A DNA stretch of 64,000 nt from Methylomonas koyamae. Its GTDB lineage: Bacteria; Pseudomonadota; Gammaproteobacteria; Methylococcales; Methylomonadaceae. The stretch is taken from positions 1,674,001 to 1,738,000 of the forward strand of contig NZ_AP019777.1 of NCBI RefSeq assembly GCF_019669905.1. Direction: 5' to 3'. A program made the translations under genes and the position numbers. The notes below the pieces were generated by a model. That model worked only from the letters and a program-made list of their open reading frames with translations, was not told the origin of the DNA and searched no databases. The stretch's first letter is position 1. Every line of letters starts with the position of its first letter. Of this stretch, positions 19,019-29,102 are shown piece by piece.

Positions 19019-19351
19019 ATGTCTATCACTAAGAAAGTCCACCTGTCGGCGCGAGTGGGGGAATATGCGATCCCGCCCTTGAAAGATATGCTGGTGTTGG
19101 GTAACCAATCGCCGATCGGCTGTATTGCCATGCGGCGTGCCATCGAGCTGCTGATCAAAACCCCGTTCGAGCATATCGAGCTGCAGGACGATGTAATTTC
19201 GGATATTTTGGTACGCCACCATATTTTGCGGCGGGTTTCTCGCGAAGGCTTGATCGATTTCGTGATGGCGAATCTTAAACCGATGATGGGCCCGGACGAA
19301 GTCTTGCACGCGGAACTGGATGTCAGCGTGTTTCTGTCGGACGGCGACTGA
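19019..19351 (+). CDS. conserved-looking small cytoplasmic protein, unknown
   Basis: This 110-residue protein begins at an ATG with a weak ribosome-binding region. It contains two helical blocks (GCIAMRRAIELLIKTPF, VRHHILRRVSREGLIDFVMANL) and an acidic C-terminus (DEVLHAELDVSVFLSDGD), without membrane segments. I cannot name a family. Its stop is 7 bases before the likely start of the GGDEF-EAL gene, so the two probably form an operon and it may modulate c-di-GMP signalling. The upstream 250 bases contain a TATACC/GGTATA dyad at 18897-18914. Confidence 0.6.
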   Translation: MSITKKVHLSARVGEYAIPPLKDMLVLGNQSPIGCIAMRRAIELLIKTPFEHIELQDDVISDILVRHHILRRVSREGLIDFVMANLKPMMGPDEVLHAELDVSVFLSDGD

Positions 19352-19358
19352 AAACCGG

Positions 19359-21674
19359 ATGGAGCGCTTGCTGGTTCGCGATTGTTTATGCGACCCTGTC
19401 GTGCGGGTGCTGGAAGAGGAGCGGCCGGACTATGCCTCGGCCACCCAGCCGCTATATGCGGTATTCCGCGACTCGACCGCGACCGGCGCGTTCTGCGGTC
19501 TGGTCGCGCCGCAAGACATCATCCAGCATCCGAATTGGATTTTTGCCGATCTTACCGAACACCGGGTTTGCCCGAGCCTCGGGCCGAGCGTCGAAGTTCG
19601 CCGTGCCATGACATTGATGAACCAGCAAGGCTTGGAAGCGTTGGCAGTATTGGACGGGCCGAATTTTGTCGGCGCGGTCAGCCGGCAGAGCATCCTCGAG
19701 ACCCTGCTGAAACGGGAACGCCTGTTGTTGCTGCAGTCGCGCCGTTTGAACCGGTCGCTGGAAACCGAGCGCAACCTAATTCGTTCCTGGTCCGACAAAC
19801 TGGCCCGCTTACACGAAGCCTCGCGCAGTTTGTTGACAGTGTTGAAGCATACTTCGGTACAAAACGATTTGTTCGAGACCGGTATCGATGCGCTGACCCG
19901 GCTATTGGAAGCGCGTTATGGCGCGATCGGCATCCTGGACGAAGCCGGTAAGCTCAGCCATTTCGTTTATACCGGCATCAATGCCGAACTGGCGCAACGC
20001 ATCGGCCAGTTTCCGCAAGGCAGAGGTTTGTTGGGCGTTGTGATTCAGGACAACGTATCGCTGCGGCTAGCCGACTTATCCACGCATGCCAGCAGCAGCG
20101 GTTTTCCCGAGCACCATCCGCCGATGAAATCGTTGCTGGCGGTGCCGATTTCGCACCAGGGCCGCGTCTATGGCCGCATCTACCTGTGCGATAAGGAAAG
20201 CGGCGAGCCGTTCAGCGCCAACGACGAAGAACTGGCGCTGAGTTTTGCCTATTCGTTATCCTTGATTTTGGACAACGCCCGTGAAATCGAGGAAGTCAAA
20301 CAAGCCCGCAAAAGCCTGAATTACATGGCGCATTTCGATGCGTTGACCGGGCTGCCGAACCGGACGCTATTGAAAGACCGTTTCGAACAGGCCATTTCTC
20401 ACGCCCAGCGCAGCCGGGAGAAAGTCGGCATTCTGTTTTTGGATCTGGACAACTTCAAGGTAATCAACGACACCATCGGCCATACCTCGGGCGATGATTT
20501 ACTGCGGGCCGTGGCGTCGCGGATCGACCGGTGCCTGCGCGACGGCGATACGGCGGCGCGTCTGGGCGGCGACGAATTCATCGTCATGCTGCCGGATTTG
20601 TCCGAGGTGCAGGATGCGGCCAAGGTCGCCGGCAAAATTCTGGAGTCGTTGCATAGCTCGTTCGACATCGACCGCCACGAGGTGTTCGTCAGTTTCAGCA
20701 TCGGCATCAGCGTCTATCCGGACGATTCCAGGGACATGGAGGGCCTGCTCGCCAACGCCGACAGCGCGATGTATTACGCGAAAAAACTGGGTAAAAACAA
20801 TTACCAGTTCTTCACGCCGGAAATGAACCGCACCGCGCAGAATTACATGAAGCTGGAAAAGCATTTGCGGCGGGCCATGGAGCAAGGCGAACTCGAGCTT
20901 TACTATCAACCGCAGATCGACGTGGCCAGCGGCAAAGTCATCTGTATGGAAGCCTTGATCCGCTGGTTTAGCGCCGAGTTGGGGACGGTGCCGCCGGGAG
21001 ATTTCATTCCGTTTGCCGAGGAATCCGGCTTGATCGTCCCGATCGGCGCCTGGGTGCTGAAGACGGCCTGCATCCAGGCCAAACACTGGCAACGGGCAGG
21101 GCTGCCGCTCCGCGTCGCGGTGAATTTGTCCAGCCGCCAGTTCCACCAGGTGCAAACGGCACAACATGCGCGGCATCCGTTGCTCGACGCGGTATTGGAT
21201 GCTCTGGACGTCAGCGGCTTGCCGCCGGCTTTGCTGGAATTGGAAATCACCGAAGGCATCTTGATGCGGCAGCTCGATTCGACCATGGAAATCCTCAATA
21301 TCCTGAAACATCTCGGGGTACGGATCTCCATCGACGATTTCGGTACCGGCTACTCGTCGCTGAGTTACCTAAAGCGGTTTCCGATAGACGTGTTGAAAAT
21401 CGACAAATCTTTTGTCAACGACATTACCAAAGACCCGAACGACAAGGCGATCGTGTCGGCGATTACCGTGATGGCGCAGCAACTCAAATTGGAAGTGGTC
21501 GCGGAGGGCGTGGAAAGCACCGCGCAGATGAACTATCTGCGCGAGCTGCGCTGCAACTACGTGCAAGGCTATTTTTTCAGCAAGCCGCTGGCGACCGGTC
21601 AAGTCCTGCCGTTTTTGCGCCAGCGCGGTGCAGAACCGACTGAAGCCGGATTCGTCGCCGTGGAGCGGCGATAA
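19359..21674 (+). CDS. CBS-GAF-GGDEF-EAL c-di-GMP enzyme
   Basis: The ATG at 19359 (771 residues) avoids overlapping the upstream gene; an ATG at 19320 is the alternative. Domains: CBS-like pair (about 1-125), coiled coil, GAF (about 165-305), GGDEF (about 320-485) and EAL (about 495-755). The cyclase motif is intact (ARLGGDEF) and an inhibitory RxxD site (RDGD) lies five residues before it. The phosphodiesterase motifs are intact too: [24 protein letters not shown] and VVAEGVE. The protein could therefore both make and degrade c-di-GMP. No membrane segment is present. Confidence 0.93.
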   Translation: MERLLVRDCLCDPVVRVLEEERPDYASATQPLYAVFRDSTATGAFCGLVAPQDIIQHPNWIFADLTEHRVCPSLGPSVEVRRAMTLMNQQGLEALAVLDGPNFVGAVSRQSILETLLKRERLLLLQSRRLNRSLETERNLIRSWSDKLARLHEASRSLLTVLKHTSVQNDLFETGIDALTRLLEARYGAIGILDEAGKLSHFVYTGINAELAQRIGQFPQGRGLLGVVIQDNVSLRLADLSTHASSSGFPEHHPPMKSLLAVPISHQGRVYGRIYLCDKESGEPFSANDEELALSFAYSLSLILDNAREIEEVKQARKSLNYMAHFDALTGLPNRTLLKDRFEQAISHAQRSREKVGILFLDLDNFKVINDTIGHTSGDDLLRAVASRIDRCLRDGDTAARLGGDEFIVMLPDLSEVQDAAKVAGKILESLHSSFDIDRHEVFVSFSIGISVYPDDSRDMEGLLANADSAMYYAKKLGKNNYQFFTPEMNRTAQNYMKLEKHLRRAMEQGELELYYQPQIDVASGKVICMEALIRWFSAELGTVPPGDFIPFAEESGLIVPIGAWVLKTACIQAKHWQRAGLPLRVAVNLSSRQFHQVQTAQHARHPLLDAVLDALDVSGLPPALLELEITEGILMRQLDSTMEILNILKHLGVRISIDDFGTGYSSLSYLKRFPIDVLKIDKSFVNDITKDPNDKAIVSAITVMAQQLKLEVVAEGVESTAQMNYLRELRCNYVQGYFFSKPLATGQVLPFLRQRGAEPTEAGFVAVERR

Positions 21675-21862
21675 ATGCCGCCGGTCATGGAGCGTGGGCA
21701 AGGCGGATTGGGCCTCCTGCTCCGATGCGGTCGCCCGTCAGGCGAAATGAAGCCGCCCATGGCAAATGTCCGGCCGGAATCAGCTTTAGGGTGTCGTGAA
21801 TTTACCAACCGCACCAATCGCGACCGATGCGCTTCGCGCTGTTCGGCATCCTCCGGCCCCGA

Positions 21863-22978
21863 TCAAGAAAACAAGCCGATGGTGCGGCGACCCAAAGCGA
21901 TACTGGGAATCTCCAGCAAATAGTAGCAAGCCCAGGATAGTAACAATACAACTGCCACCGATAAGCCGTAGCCTCCGAGCCACAACAGCGAGCGGTTACC
22001 GGTTACCGCTTGCATCCCATGCAGTATCCGCGGCGTAACGCACAACAACACCAGCATATGAATCAGGTAGGCGCTGTACGAGACGCGACCGATTTGCCGC
22101 AGCAACGGCAGCGATAATAGGGCTTGTAACCTTGTCGATGCCACCGCGAACGTTAACAATACGCCTGCCCCCAATCCCGATATGGCCCAGACGATACTCT
22201 CCGGCATTGGGATGTTCTGGTATAGCCCGCCCGAGGTATACAGCGCAAAGCCGACCAGCAACAACAGCCGGCGCTGTAAGAATCTGGTTTTGAAATATCC
22301 GGCTATCGCTCGGTAATTTCTGGCGATCAGCAAGCCCAGCAAAAAGTGCAATAAAAAAGCCGACACGCCCAGCAGCGAAACTACTAAACAGGCAAAAAAA
22401 ACCAGCCAGACCGCTCCGCGTTCCACCAATAACAAGCCGACCGGAAGCAATAAGGACAAGGCCAGTTCTATGGTCAATGTCCAAGCCTGCGGCAGCAACA
22501 CGACGTTTTCCGGCAATTTCAACAGCATCGCCTCGCGCAGCATATCCGTTGCGCTTAACGGATTCGCGCGCCAGATATCGGTAAGCCAAGAACTGGGCGG
22601 CAACGCGTTATCTGTAAAAGGTACATCGGTGGCGGCGAGATATAACGCGGCACTGAGCCCCTGCACCACCAAATAGGGCGGCCACAGTCGAAACAAACGG
22701 TTGAGTGTGTAATTGACCAAGTTGAAATGTTGCAGGTCCGGATGGCAACCGAGTCGAAAATACTTCAGCGATAAGACCATCCCGCTCAACACAAAAAACA
22801 TCGAAACCGCCGCGCCGCCGTCCCACCAGAAATTGAAGGGCGGCATGTCCAACACACGCTGGCAAAGCGCATCCCGGCACGGCAAACCGTATGCGATTAC
22901 GTAATGTTCGGTAATCACTGCCATTGCCGCCAAGCCGCGGATACTGTCCAAATAAGCAACGTGGTTATTGTTCGCCAC
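21863..22978 (-). CDS. acyltransferase family 3 membrane protein
   Basis: This 371-residue protein has about ten hydrophobic helices and the family-3 (OafA/YrhL-type) N-terminal signature LDSIRGLAAMAVITEHY with the catalytic His (H25). Then comes FFVLSGMVLSLKYF. These enzymes O-acylate sugars of surface glycans. The start codon is GTG at 22978, with GAGGT a few bases upstream. It lies 23 bases after a PIG-L-type deacetylase gene on the same strand, suggesting joint action on a glycan or glycolipid. Confidence 0.9.
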   Translation of the reverse strand: MANNNHVAYLDSIRGLAAMAVITEHYVIAYGLPCRDALCQRVLDMPPFNFWWDGGAAVSMFFVLSGMVLSLKYFRLGCHPDLQHFNLVNYTLNRLFRLWPPYLVVQGLSAALYLAATDVPFTDNALPPSSWLTDIWRANPLSATDMLREAMLLKLPENVVLLPQAWTLTIELALSLLLPVGLLLVERGAVWLVFFACLVVSLLGVSAFLLHFLLGLLIARNYRAIAGYFKTRFLQRRLLLLVGFALYTSGGLYQNIPMPESIVWAISGLGAGVLLTFAVASTRLQALLSLPLLRQIGRVSYSAYLIHMLVLLCVTPRILHGMQAVTGNRSLLWLGGYGLSVAVVLLLSWACYYLLEIPSIALGRRTIGLFS

Positions 22979-23001
22979 AACCCTTACCTCTGCCGCGGGC
23001 G

Positions 23002-24024
23002 CTAAATTTTTCGCCGATCCAGCGGATGGCTGTTAAACGCCTTACGCGCCTGCTGCCAATGCTCGATGACGGCCTCGATCCGGTTGGCATTGGTCGGTGC
23101 CAATTGAGTAAAACACTCGCTACTGCGGACGAAGGACGCCAAAAAATCGGCCATGATGCGTTGTTGGGTAAGGTATTGAGCAATCGCATCGTGCTTGCGG
23201 GCAATCTCGGCCTGGGTCAAATCCAGGCAAATCCGGCGATGGCCGCGCGCCGGCAAATTGTCAGGCAAATGCATCGGTTCGTTGCTCCAATCCTGGGCTA
23301 TACCCCAATCGGAACCCTTGGGCCAATGCGGCCAGTGCACCAAGTAAGCCAACATTTTCGGGTCGATGCGTTCGTTTTGCGTTTGCGCTCGCCATTCGTG
23401 TACGGCCAGCAAGGCAAACATACCCAAACCGGCGTGGTCGGAATCGTCCTCCATAACGTCCGGAAAACTGATGATGGTCGGCTTGGTCTCTTTCATGGTC
23501 GCCACCAATTCGCCGACCAAATCTTTGCCGTCTTGGGCATTGCCCCAATCCAGGCTGTCGCGGTACGGCACGTGGTCGAAGCCGGTAAACCGGGATCGAA
23601 ACGGGCTGTTACGCCGCCAATGCGACACCAGGGCGGCGTAGATCGCGCCGTCGGAAAACCCCATCAAATCCAGGTGCAGGAAACCGCCGCCCAAAATCTG
23701 AGCTGCGCGGCGCGACTCGTCCAGGCGCTTCTCGCCGAACGCCAAATAATCGGCCGGCGATAATCGGCTTTTCCCGGTGTCCATTTTGACGGCATCGACG
23801 TAGGCATCGCCCGAAGTGACGACGACGGCCCTTACCGATCCGCCCTTGGCAAACACGCGCTGGATCAAACCCGCGGAACTCAGGCTCTCGTCGTCCGGAT
23901 GGGGTGCCAACACCAACAAACGTTCGCCGTTGCCGACTTCCAATTTCGATTCTTGCGCCAAAGCCGGCGCTATCGTCAAAGCCAGCCAGCAAGCGACAAT
24001 GCCAAATCCGCTACGCCATCTCAT
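23002..24024 (-). CDS. secreted PIG-L family deacetylase
   Basis: The ATG at 24024 follows GGAGGTTT and opens a signal peptide (IVACWLALTIAPALAQ), giving 340 residues; the frame further upstream is non-coding. The zinc motif is APHPDDESL (about 41-49). A downstream SDHAGLG segment fits the third ligand. PIG-L enzymes remove N-acetyl groups from sugars such as GlcNAc derivatives. The signal peptide places this one in the periplasm or outside, unlike most family members. It is co-transcribed with the acyltransferase. Confidence 0.88.
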   Translation of the reverse strand: MRWRSGFGIVACWLALTIAPALAQESKLEVGNGERLLVLAPHPDDESLSSAGLIQRVFAKGGSVRAVVVTSGDAYVDAVKMDTGKSRLSPADYLAFGEKRLDESRRAAQILGGGFLHLDLMGFSDGAIYAALVSHWRRNSPFRSRFTGFDHVPYRDSLDWGNAQDGKDLVGELVATMKETKPTIISFPDVMEDDSDHAGLGMFALLAVHEWRAQTQNERIDPKMLAYLVHWPHWPKGSDWGIAQDWSNEPMHLPDNLPARGHRRICLDLTQAEIARKHDAIAQYLTQQRIMADFLASFVRSSECFTQLAPTNANRIEAVIEHWQQARKAFNSHPLDRRKI

Positions 24025-24869
24025 GATAAACCTCCACTGCAATCCCAAATTACTTGATCCGGCTAATGCGTTGCTCGCGAACCGAACGTTAAATTCACCC
24101 ACGCCAAACCGATTCGCCAGCACAAGGCTTAAGCCTCCGAAACTTTGCCAACATTCGCCGGCTTGGATCGCCTGTTCGGAGTTTTCATAGACAAGCAATA
24201 ACAGCTAAGCCATTGACGGCCTCCCAGACGGTATGTTTTCTAAGCCGGCAACCCAAGTGCATTCGATATCAACCGCAAACAGCAAAGCAAAATTTTCGCC
24301 AACTCTGTTCTGGCAGCTCGAAATACCTGATCGATTGTCCCGCCTCAATTACATTGGTATTTCGTTGTTGCGGGCCGATCTAATCGCAGCCCGAGATGAA
24401 ACGGCTTTCGAATAGCCGGCTGAAGCGGTCATCGACTCGAGCCCGATGCGCTCCGTCCGGCTAAATGTGCGACCAATCTTCCAGAGATTGGCCCGAATTA
24501 TGCCGCTTGGAATAGTGAGGCCCGGTAGTCCTTAAAACAGGTGATTTCCGCTATCCGCTACCAAATCCACCGTTTGCGGAAATAGTGATTGGTGCAGATC
24601 AACCAATAATTAGCGTTGGCGGCATCGATAACAAATTTAGCTACTTCGTCGTCAATATTCGACCTGCCAGTTTCAGCCATGCCGGGTTGAAATGATGTGA
24701 GATTGTGTGGGAGGGGGAGATACACGCCAAATTGTATGGTGGGCAATCGATAGGCCAAACCGACGACAGGATAATATTTTCCTCGTGCAGCGAGTTCGAG
24801 CGGCCGCAATCGCTACCAACCTCCAAGCCGAGTGCCCGGAGCCGATAGCCTCGATGCCCGCTGGGATCG
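24025..24869. other. long intergenic region without recognisable gene
   Basis: These 845 bases separate the deacetylase from the c-di-GMP gene. Short open frames occur on both strands but have no ribosome-binding site, no domain and no codon pattern like their neighbours. GC is a little lower than around it. No tRNA, clear terminator or strong inverted repeat was seen. It may hold decayed sequence or the leader of the deacetylase transcript. Confidence 0.5.
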
Positions 24870-27800
24870 TCAATTTAACGCCTGGCCAAGCGATTCGTAA
24901 TGCGAGAACGCATCGCGGACATCGTTGCGCAAGGCCTCGTCGTCCCAGGGCTTGGTGTGGAACTTGTATATCTCGCCGCGATTGATAGCCTCGGTAACCG
25001 TCGACAAATCGGTGTAACCAGATAAAACCATACGCACAGTGCGCGGATGCATGACTTTGACGCGCGCCAGAAACTCGGTACCGGTCATGTTGGGCATGCG
25101 CTGGTCGGCGATAATCACCTTCACGACATGATTGGCCATCAAATCCAGCGCTTCTTCGCCGCTGCGTGCCATCAGAACCTCGTAGCCGTCGCGATGAAAC
25201 AAGCGCTTCAGTGCCGACAAAATATTCCGGTCGTCGTCGACTAACAAGATATGTTGTTTGTGTTCCGGGACAGGCAGGTCCAGCAAGCTGCCGGATTGGA
25301 TTAAGCGGGATACCTCGGCGGCGGGTAGCGGCCGGCTGAAGTAATAGCCCTGAATCTGGTCGCATTTCAAGGCGCGTAGGTAATTGGCCTGAGCTTGGGT
25401 TTCCACGCCTTCGGCGATCACCGTCAGACCCATGCTGTGCGCCATCGCAATCGTGGCTTGGACAATGACGGCATCGTTGGGGTCCGTCGTGAAATGGTCG
25501 ACAAAGCTCTTGTCGATCTTCAGCTTGTCTACCGAAAACTGTTTCAGATACGCCAGCGACGAATAACCGGTACCGAAATCGTCTATCGAGAGCTTGATAC
25601 CGACGGCCTTCAACCTTTGCAACAGATTCTGGGTTTCGCTGACGTTGCTCATCAGCAGGCTTTCGGTCAGTTCCAGCTCCACACAGCGGGCCGGCAGCCC
25701 GAAGTCGTGCAATAGCTTCTGAATCGAATCGACCAAACAACCGGTCTGCATTTGCATTGCCGAAGCATTGACCGCGACCGTGAAAAATTGGTCGGCCAAT
25801 CCGGCATCCTGCCATTCCCGCATCTGGCCGATGGCCCGCTGCAAAATCCAGTCGCCCAACGGCAGAATCAATCCGGACTCCTCGGCCAGCATGACAAATT
25901 TACCCGGCGGCAGAAAGCCTTGAAGCGGGTGGTTCCAGCGCACCAAGGCTTCCAGCCCGACGATTTTGCCGGTGGTAAGGGAGACCTGGGGCTGGTAATA
26001 CAGCTCGAATTCGCCGCGCTCTATGCCGTGGCGCATATCGTTGGTCAGGGCAATTTTCGACAGCAACAAGTCGTTCATTTCCCGTTCGAAGAAGCGCAAA
26101 CCGGAGACTTTGTCGGTCTTGGCATGATTCAAGGCAATGCCGGCGCGCTGCACCAATTGGTGGGCGGCGATACCGTCGGTCGGATAGAAACTGATGCCGA
26201 TTTTGGCTTCGAGATGGATCTCGTGTTCGGCCAACAGCACGGGCTCGGACACGGCCAATTGCAAATTCTCCGCAAACTCCTTGGCCTCCAACACGCTTTT
26301 GACCAACGGAAAGGCGATGGCGAAATTGTCTTTGGCCATGCGGGTGACGATACCTTCGTTGCCGGCGGTTTTGACCAGTCGGCTGGCGACAATCTTCAGG
26401 GTTTGATCGCCAATCTCATAGCCGTAGCTGTCGTCGATGGTGTGGAAGCTTTCGATATCCAGCCGCACCACGGCAATCTCATAGTCCTGGCTCGCGGCAA
26501 GATCGATCGCCGCGGACAACAACTCCTCGAAATAAGGCTGGTTCGGCAAACCGGTCACCGTATCGTAACGGGACAATTCGGTAATGCGGGCCTGCATCGC
26601 CTGGGTTTCGGTCAGATCGTTGACAATCTCCACGAACAGCGGCGGTTGGTCGGCGCTGATTTCCAGCCGCACGTCAACCGGGTAGTAACTGCCATCCTTG
26701 CGCCGATGCCGGCTGATGAAATCGCAGTGGCGCTTGCTTCCGGCGCGTAGCGGCGCGACCAACTTTTCGAAGCTTTCCGCGCTGAACTCGGGCTTGAGAT
26801 CCAGCGGCGTCATCCGCTCCAATTCTTGCAGCGAATAGCCCAGATTATTGCGGGCGCCTTGATTGACGTCGATGAAGCGTAAGCTGCGGCTATCGAAGGT
26901 ATAAATCTCATTGGTGGAGCGTTCCAACACCTGGCTGAAGCGGGCGGCTTTATTTTCGGCGCGCTTGCGCTGAACGATACGCCAAAGCGCACTGGCGATT
27001 AGCTGGACGGTTTCGACGTCCAGCTCCGAATAAGCGCAGGGTTTATCGCCAACGCCGGCCAGCATGACGACCTTGCCGTTTTCGATAACCGGCACCGAGA
27101 TCAGACGCGACAGGTCGGACAGGCCCGCCGCCGCGCCGTCGCTAATCGGCCTGCAATCGTTGAACACGACCGGCCGGCGTTGTCTGAGCGAATCCGCCCA
27201 AATCCCGGCCTGGCTGAGCGGATAGCGGTTACCGAGAGCGGCGGGGCATTCGGGCGCCTGGGCTTGCTGCGATCCGGCCACCCATTCGATCATCTGCTCG
27301 TCTTCATGCACAAAATGGATAAATCCGCTCCGGCTGGCCGTCAGTTGCGCCGCCAGCGCCTGGCCGTGCTGCATCAACGCGACTTCGCTGAGTTCTTCCG
27401 ACGCTTTCGGTAGCTCCAGCAGGGCTTGGGCGCGCCGCGCCTGTAAAATCAGTTGTTGTTCGTTGGCGATCCGCTGGGTGACGTCGATGCCGACCCCATC
27501 CCAAACCACGCCGTTATCGGCCTGCCGTTGCGGGCTGGACTGGAACGCCACCCAGCGCTGGGAACCGTCCGCCAAGTTAAACAAATAGTTGCCGCGGTAG
27601 ACGCTTAACTCGAGAGAGCTCTTGGTTTCCGCCGCATTGTGGTCGGCAAGCGATTCCGGCGCGATCTGGCGGGTAAACAGCGTCATGTCGTTCAGCACCT
27701 GCGCCGGCTTTAGCCCGTGCAATTTTTCAAATCCGGCGCTAAGGTAGCGAAATCTGGCCTGTCCATCCGGGGTTAGTTCGTAGCGGTAGACATAGCCTTC

Positions 27801-29084
27801 CGGCAGGTTGTCGCCGATGGCCCGCAATTGCGCTTCGTGTTCGCTCAGTGCCCGTTCCGCTTCGAGCCGGGCGGTGATGTCGTGCAATAAGCCGTGAATC
27901 TCTAACACTTCGCCATGGGCGTTTCTAGTCAGCCGTTTAAAGTCTTCCAGCCACAGCCAGTGGCCGTCGGCATGGCGCAGCCGATACTCCTGGCGAAACT
28001 CGTCGGTTCCCGCGGCAATGTGCTGGTGGATTTCGGCATGGATCCGCGCACGGTCGTCCGGGTGGACCAATTCATCGAATGCTAAGGTTCCGTAACGCAG
28101 CGTCTCCGGCGTATAGCCCCAGGCTACGCTATTGCGGCTGACATAATTGACCGGCCAGCCTTCGACATTGCGCCAGGTCATCGCGATCACCGGCGAGCGG
28201 CTGACGATCGCTTCCAACTGGCGCAGTTCGGCGCTGCGCAGCTCGACCAATTGCTCGAATTGGTGGTTGAGCCGGCTCAGTTCCAAGTGGGTGCGCACCC
28301 GCGCCCGCACTTCGTCTATATCGAAAGGTTTGGTGATGTAATCGGCGGCGCCGATCGCGAAACCGCGTACCTTGTCGGCCGTTGCATCGACCACGCTGAC
28401 AAAAATCACCGGAATGCGGGTGCCGATGGCGGTGGCCTTGATCCGCCGGCACACCTCGTAACCGTCCAAATCGGGCATGACGATATCGAGAAGCACCAGG
28501 TCCGGCGGGTTGGCGCCGTTGACAATGTCCAGCGCGCGGTAGCCGTTGTTGGCGACCATGATCCGGTATTCCGTTTTCAATACCTCCGCCAATTCGTGAA
28601 TGTTATCCGGGATGTCGTCAACCAGCAGCAAGGCCGGGCGCTCTTCCCGGATCGCGATGCGTTCGCTCAACGATAGCAGCGGCTTGCGGCGATAGCGGCG
28701 CAACTCGAGCTGGGTCAATATGCGTTGCTTGAGCAGGTCGGGATTGACCGGTTTGGTGATGTAATCGACGGCCCCCAATCTCAGTCCCTCGGCTTCGTCG
28801 GCGGTTTCCGACAAGGCCGTGACGAAGATCACCGGAATGTCGGCGGTACTCGGATCGGCTTTCAGCCGGCGCAACACTTCGTAGCCATCCATGCCCGGCA
28901 TTTTGATATCCAGCAACACCAGTTCCGGGCCGGGTAGGCGCGTGGCCAATTCCAGCGCCTTTTCGCCCGTGGTGGCGGCCATCACGGCGTAATCGTCGCG
29001 CAGGATGCTTAATAGCGCGTGCAGATTCTCGTTGACGTCGTCGACGATCAGAATGCGGGGCTTGCTATGGTTGGACTCTGCCAT
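24870..29084 (-). CDS. REC-REC-PAS-GAF-PAS-(GGDEF)-EAL-REC response protein
   Basis: About 1404 residues from the ATG at 29084 (a TTG at 29102 is possible). Two receiver domains come first (about 4-120 and 145-265; phospho-Asp in [11 protein letters not shown] and [11 protein letters not shown]). Then come two PAS domains, a GAF domain (about 555-690), another PAS and a GGDEF-like domain. In the last the active-site motif reads AKDNF, so it is probably not a cyclase. The EAL domain is intact ([25 protein letters not shown]). A third receiver ends the protein ([18 protein letters not shown]). It is thus a likely phosphodiesterase. It starts right after a hybrid kinase with multiple receivers, probably its partner. 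Confidence 0.9.
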   Translation of the reverse strand: MAESNHSKPRILIVDDVNENLHALLSILRDDYAVMAATTGEKALELATRLPGPELVLLDIKMPGMDGYEVLRRLKADPSTADIPVIFVTALSETADEAEGLRLGAVDYITKPVNPDLLKQRILTQLELRRYRRKPLLSLSERIAIREERPALLLVDDIPDNIHELAEVLKTEYRIMVANNGYRALDIVNGANPPDLVLLDIVMPDLDGYEVCRRIKATAIGTRIPVIFVSVVDATADKVRGFAIGAADYITKPFDIDEVRARVRTHLELSRLNHQFEQLVELRSAELRQLEAIVSRSPVIAMTWRNVEGWPVNYVSRNSVAWGYTPETLRYGTLAFDELVHPDDRARIHAEIHQHIAAGTDEFRQEYRLRHADGHWLWLEDFKRLTRNAHGEVLEIHGLLHDITARLEAERALSEHEAQLRAIGDNLPEGYVYRYELTPDGQARFRYLSAGFEKLHGLKPAQVLNDMTLFTRQIAPESLADHNAAETKSSLELSVYRGNYLFNLADGSQRWVAFQSSPQRQADNGVVWDGVGIDVTQRIANEQQLILQARRAQALLELPKASEELSEVALMQHGQALAAQLTASRSGFIHFVHEDEQMIEWVAGSQQAQAPECPAALGNRYPLSQAGIWADSLRQRRPVVFNDCRPISDGAAAGLSDLSRLISVPVIENGKVVMLAGVGDKPCAYSELDVETVQLIASALWRIVQRKRAENKAARFSQVLERSTNEIYTFDSRSLRFIDVNQGARNNLGYSLQELERMTPLDLKPEFSAESFEKLVAPLRAGSKRHCDFISRHRRKDGSYYPVDVRLEISADQPPLFVEIVNDLTETQAMQARITELSRYDTVTGLPNQPYFEELLSAAIDLAASQDYEIAVVRLDIESFHTIDDSYGYEIGDQTLKIVASRLVKTAGNEGIVTRMAKDNFAIAFPLVKSVLEAKEFAENLQLAVSEPVLLAEHEIHLEAKIGISFYPTDGIAAHQLVQRAGIALNHAKTDKVSGLRFFEREMNDLLLSKIALTNDMRHGIERGEFELYYQPQVSLTTGKIVGLEALVRWNHPLQGFLPPGKFVMLAEESGLILPLGDWILQRAIGQMREWQDAGLADQFFTVAVNASAMQMQTGCLVDSIQKLLHDFGLPARCVELELTESLLMSNVSETQNLLQRLKAVGIKLSIDDFGTGYSSLAYLKQFSVDKLKIDKSFVDHFTTDPNDAVIVQATIAMAHSMGLTVIAEGVETQAQANYLRALKCDQIQGYYFSRPLPAAEVSRLIQSGSLLDLPVPEHKQHILLVDDDRNILSALKRLFHRDGYEVLMARSGEEALDLMANHVVKVIIADQRMPNMTGTEFLARVKVMHPRTVRMVLSGYTDLSTVTEAINRGEIYKFHTKPWDDEALRNDVRDAFSHYESLGQALN

Positions 29085-29102
29085 GTGATTTTTGCGATTC
29101 AA

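Noticed and set aside
24558..24826. Short minus-strand frames between the deacetylase and the EAL gene
   Set aside because: They overlap each other and end without any recognisable motif.
25752..26750. Long plus-strand open frame of 332 codons opposite the EAL gene
   Set aside because: It lies antisense to a well-supported gene and encodes Gln/His-rich low-information sequence, a shadow of high-GC codons.
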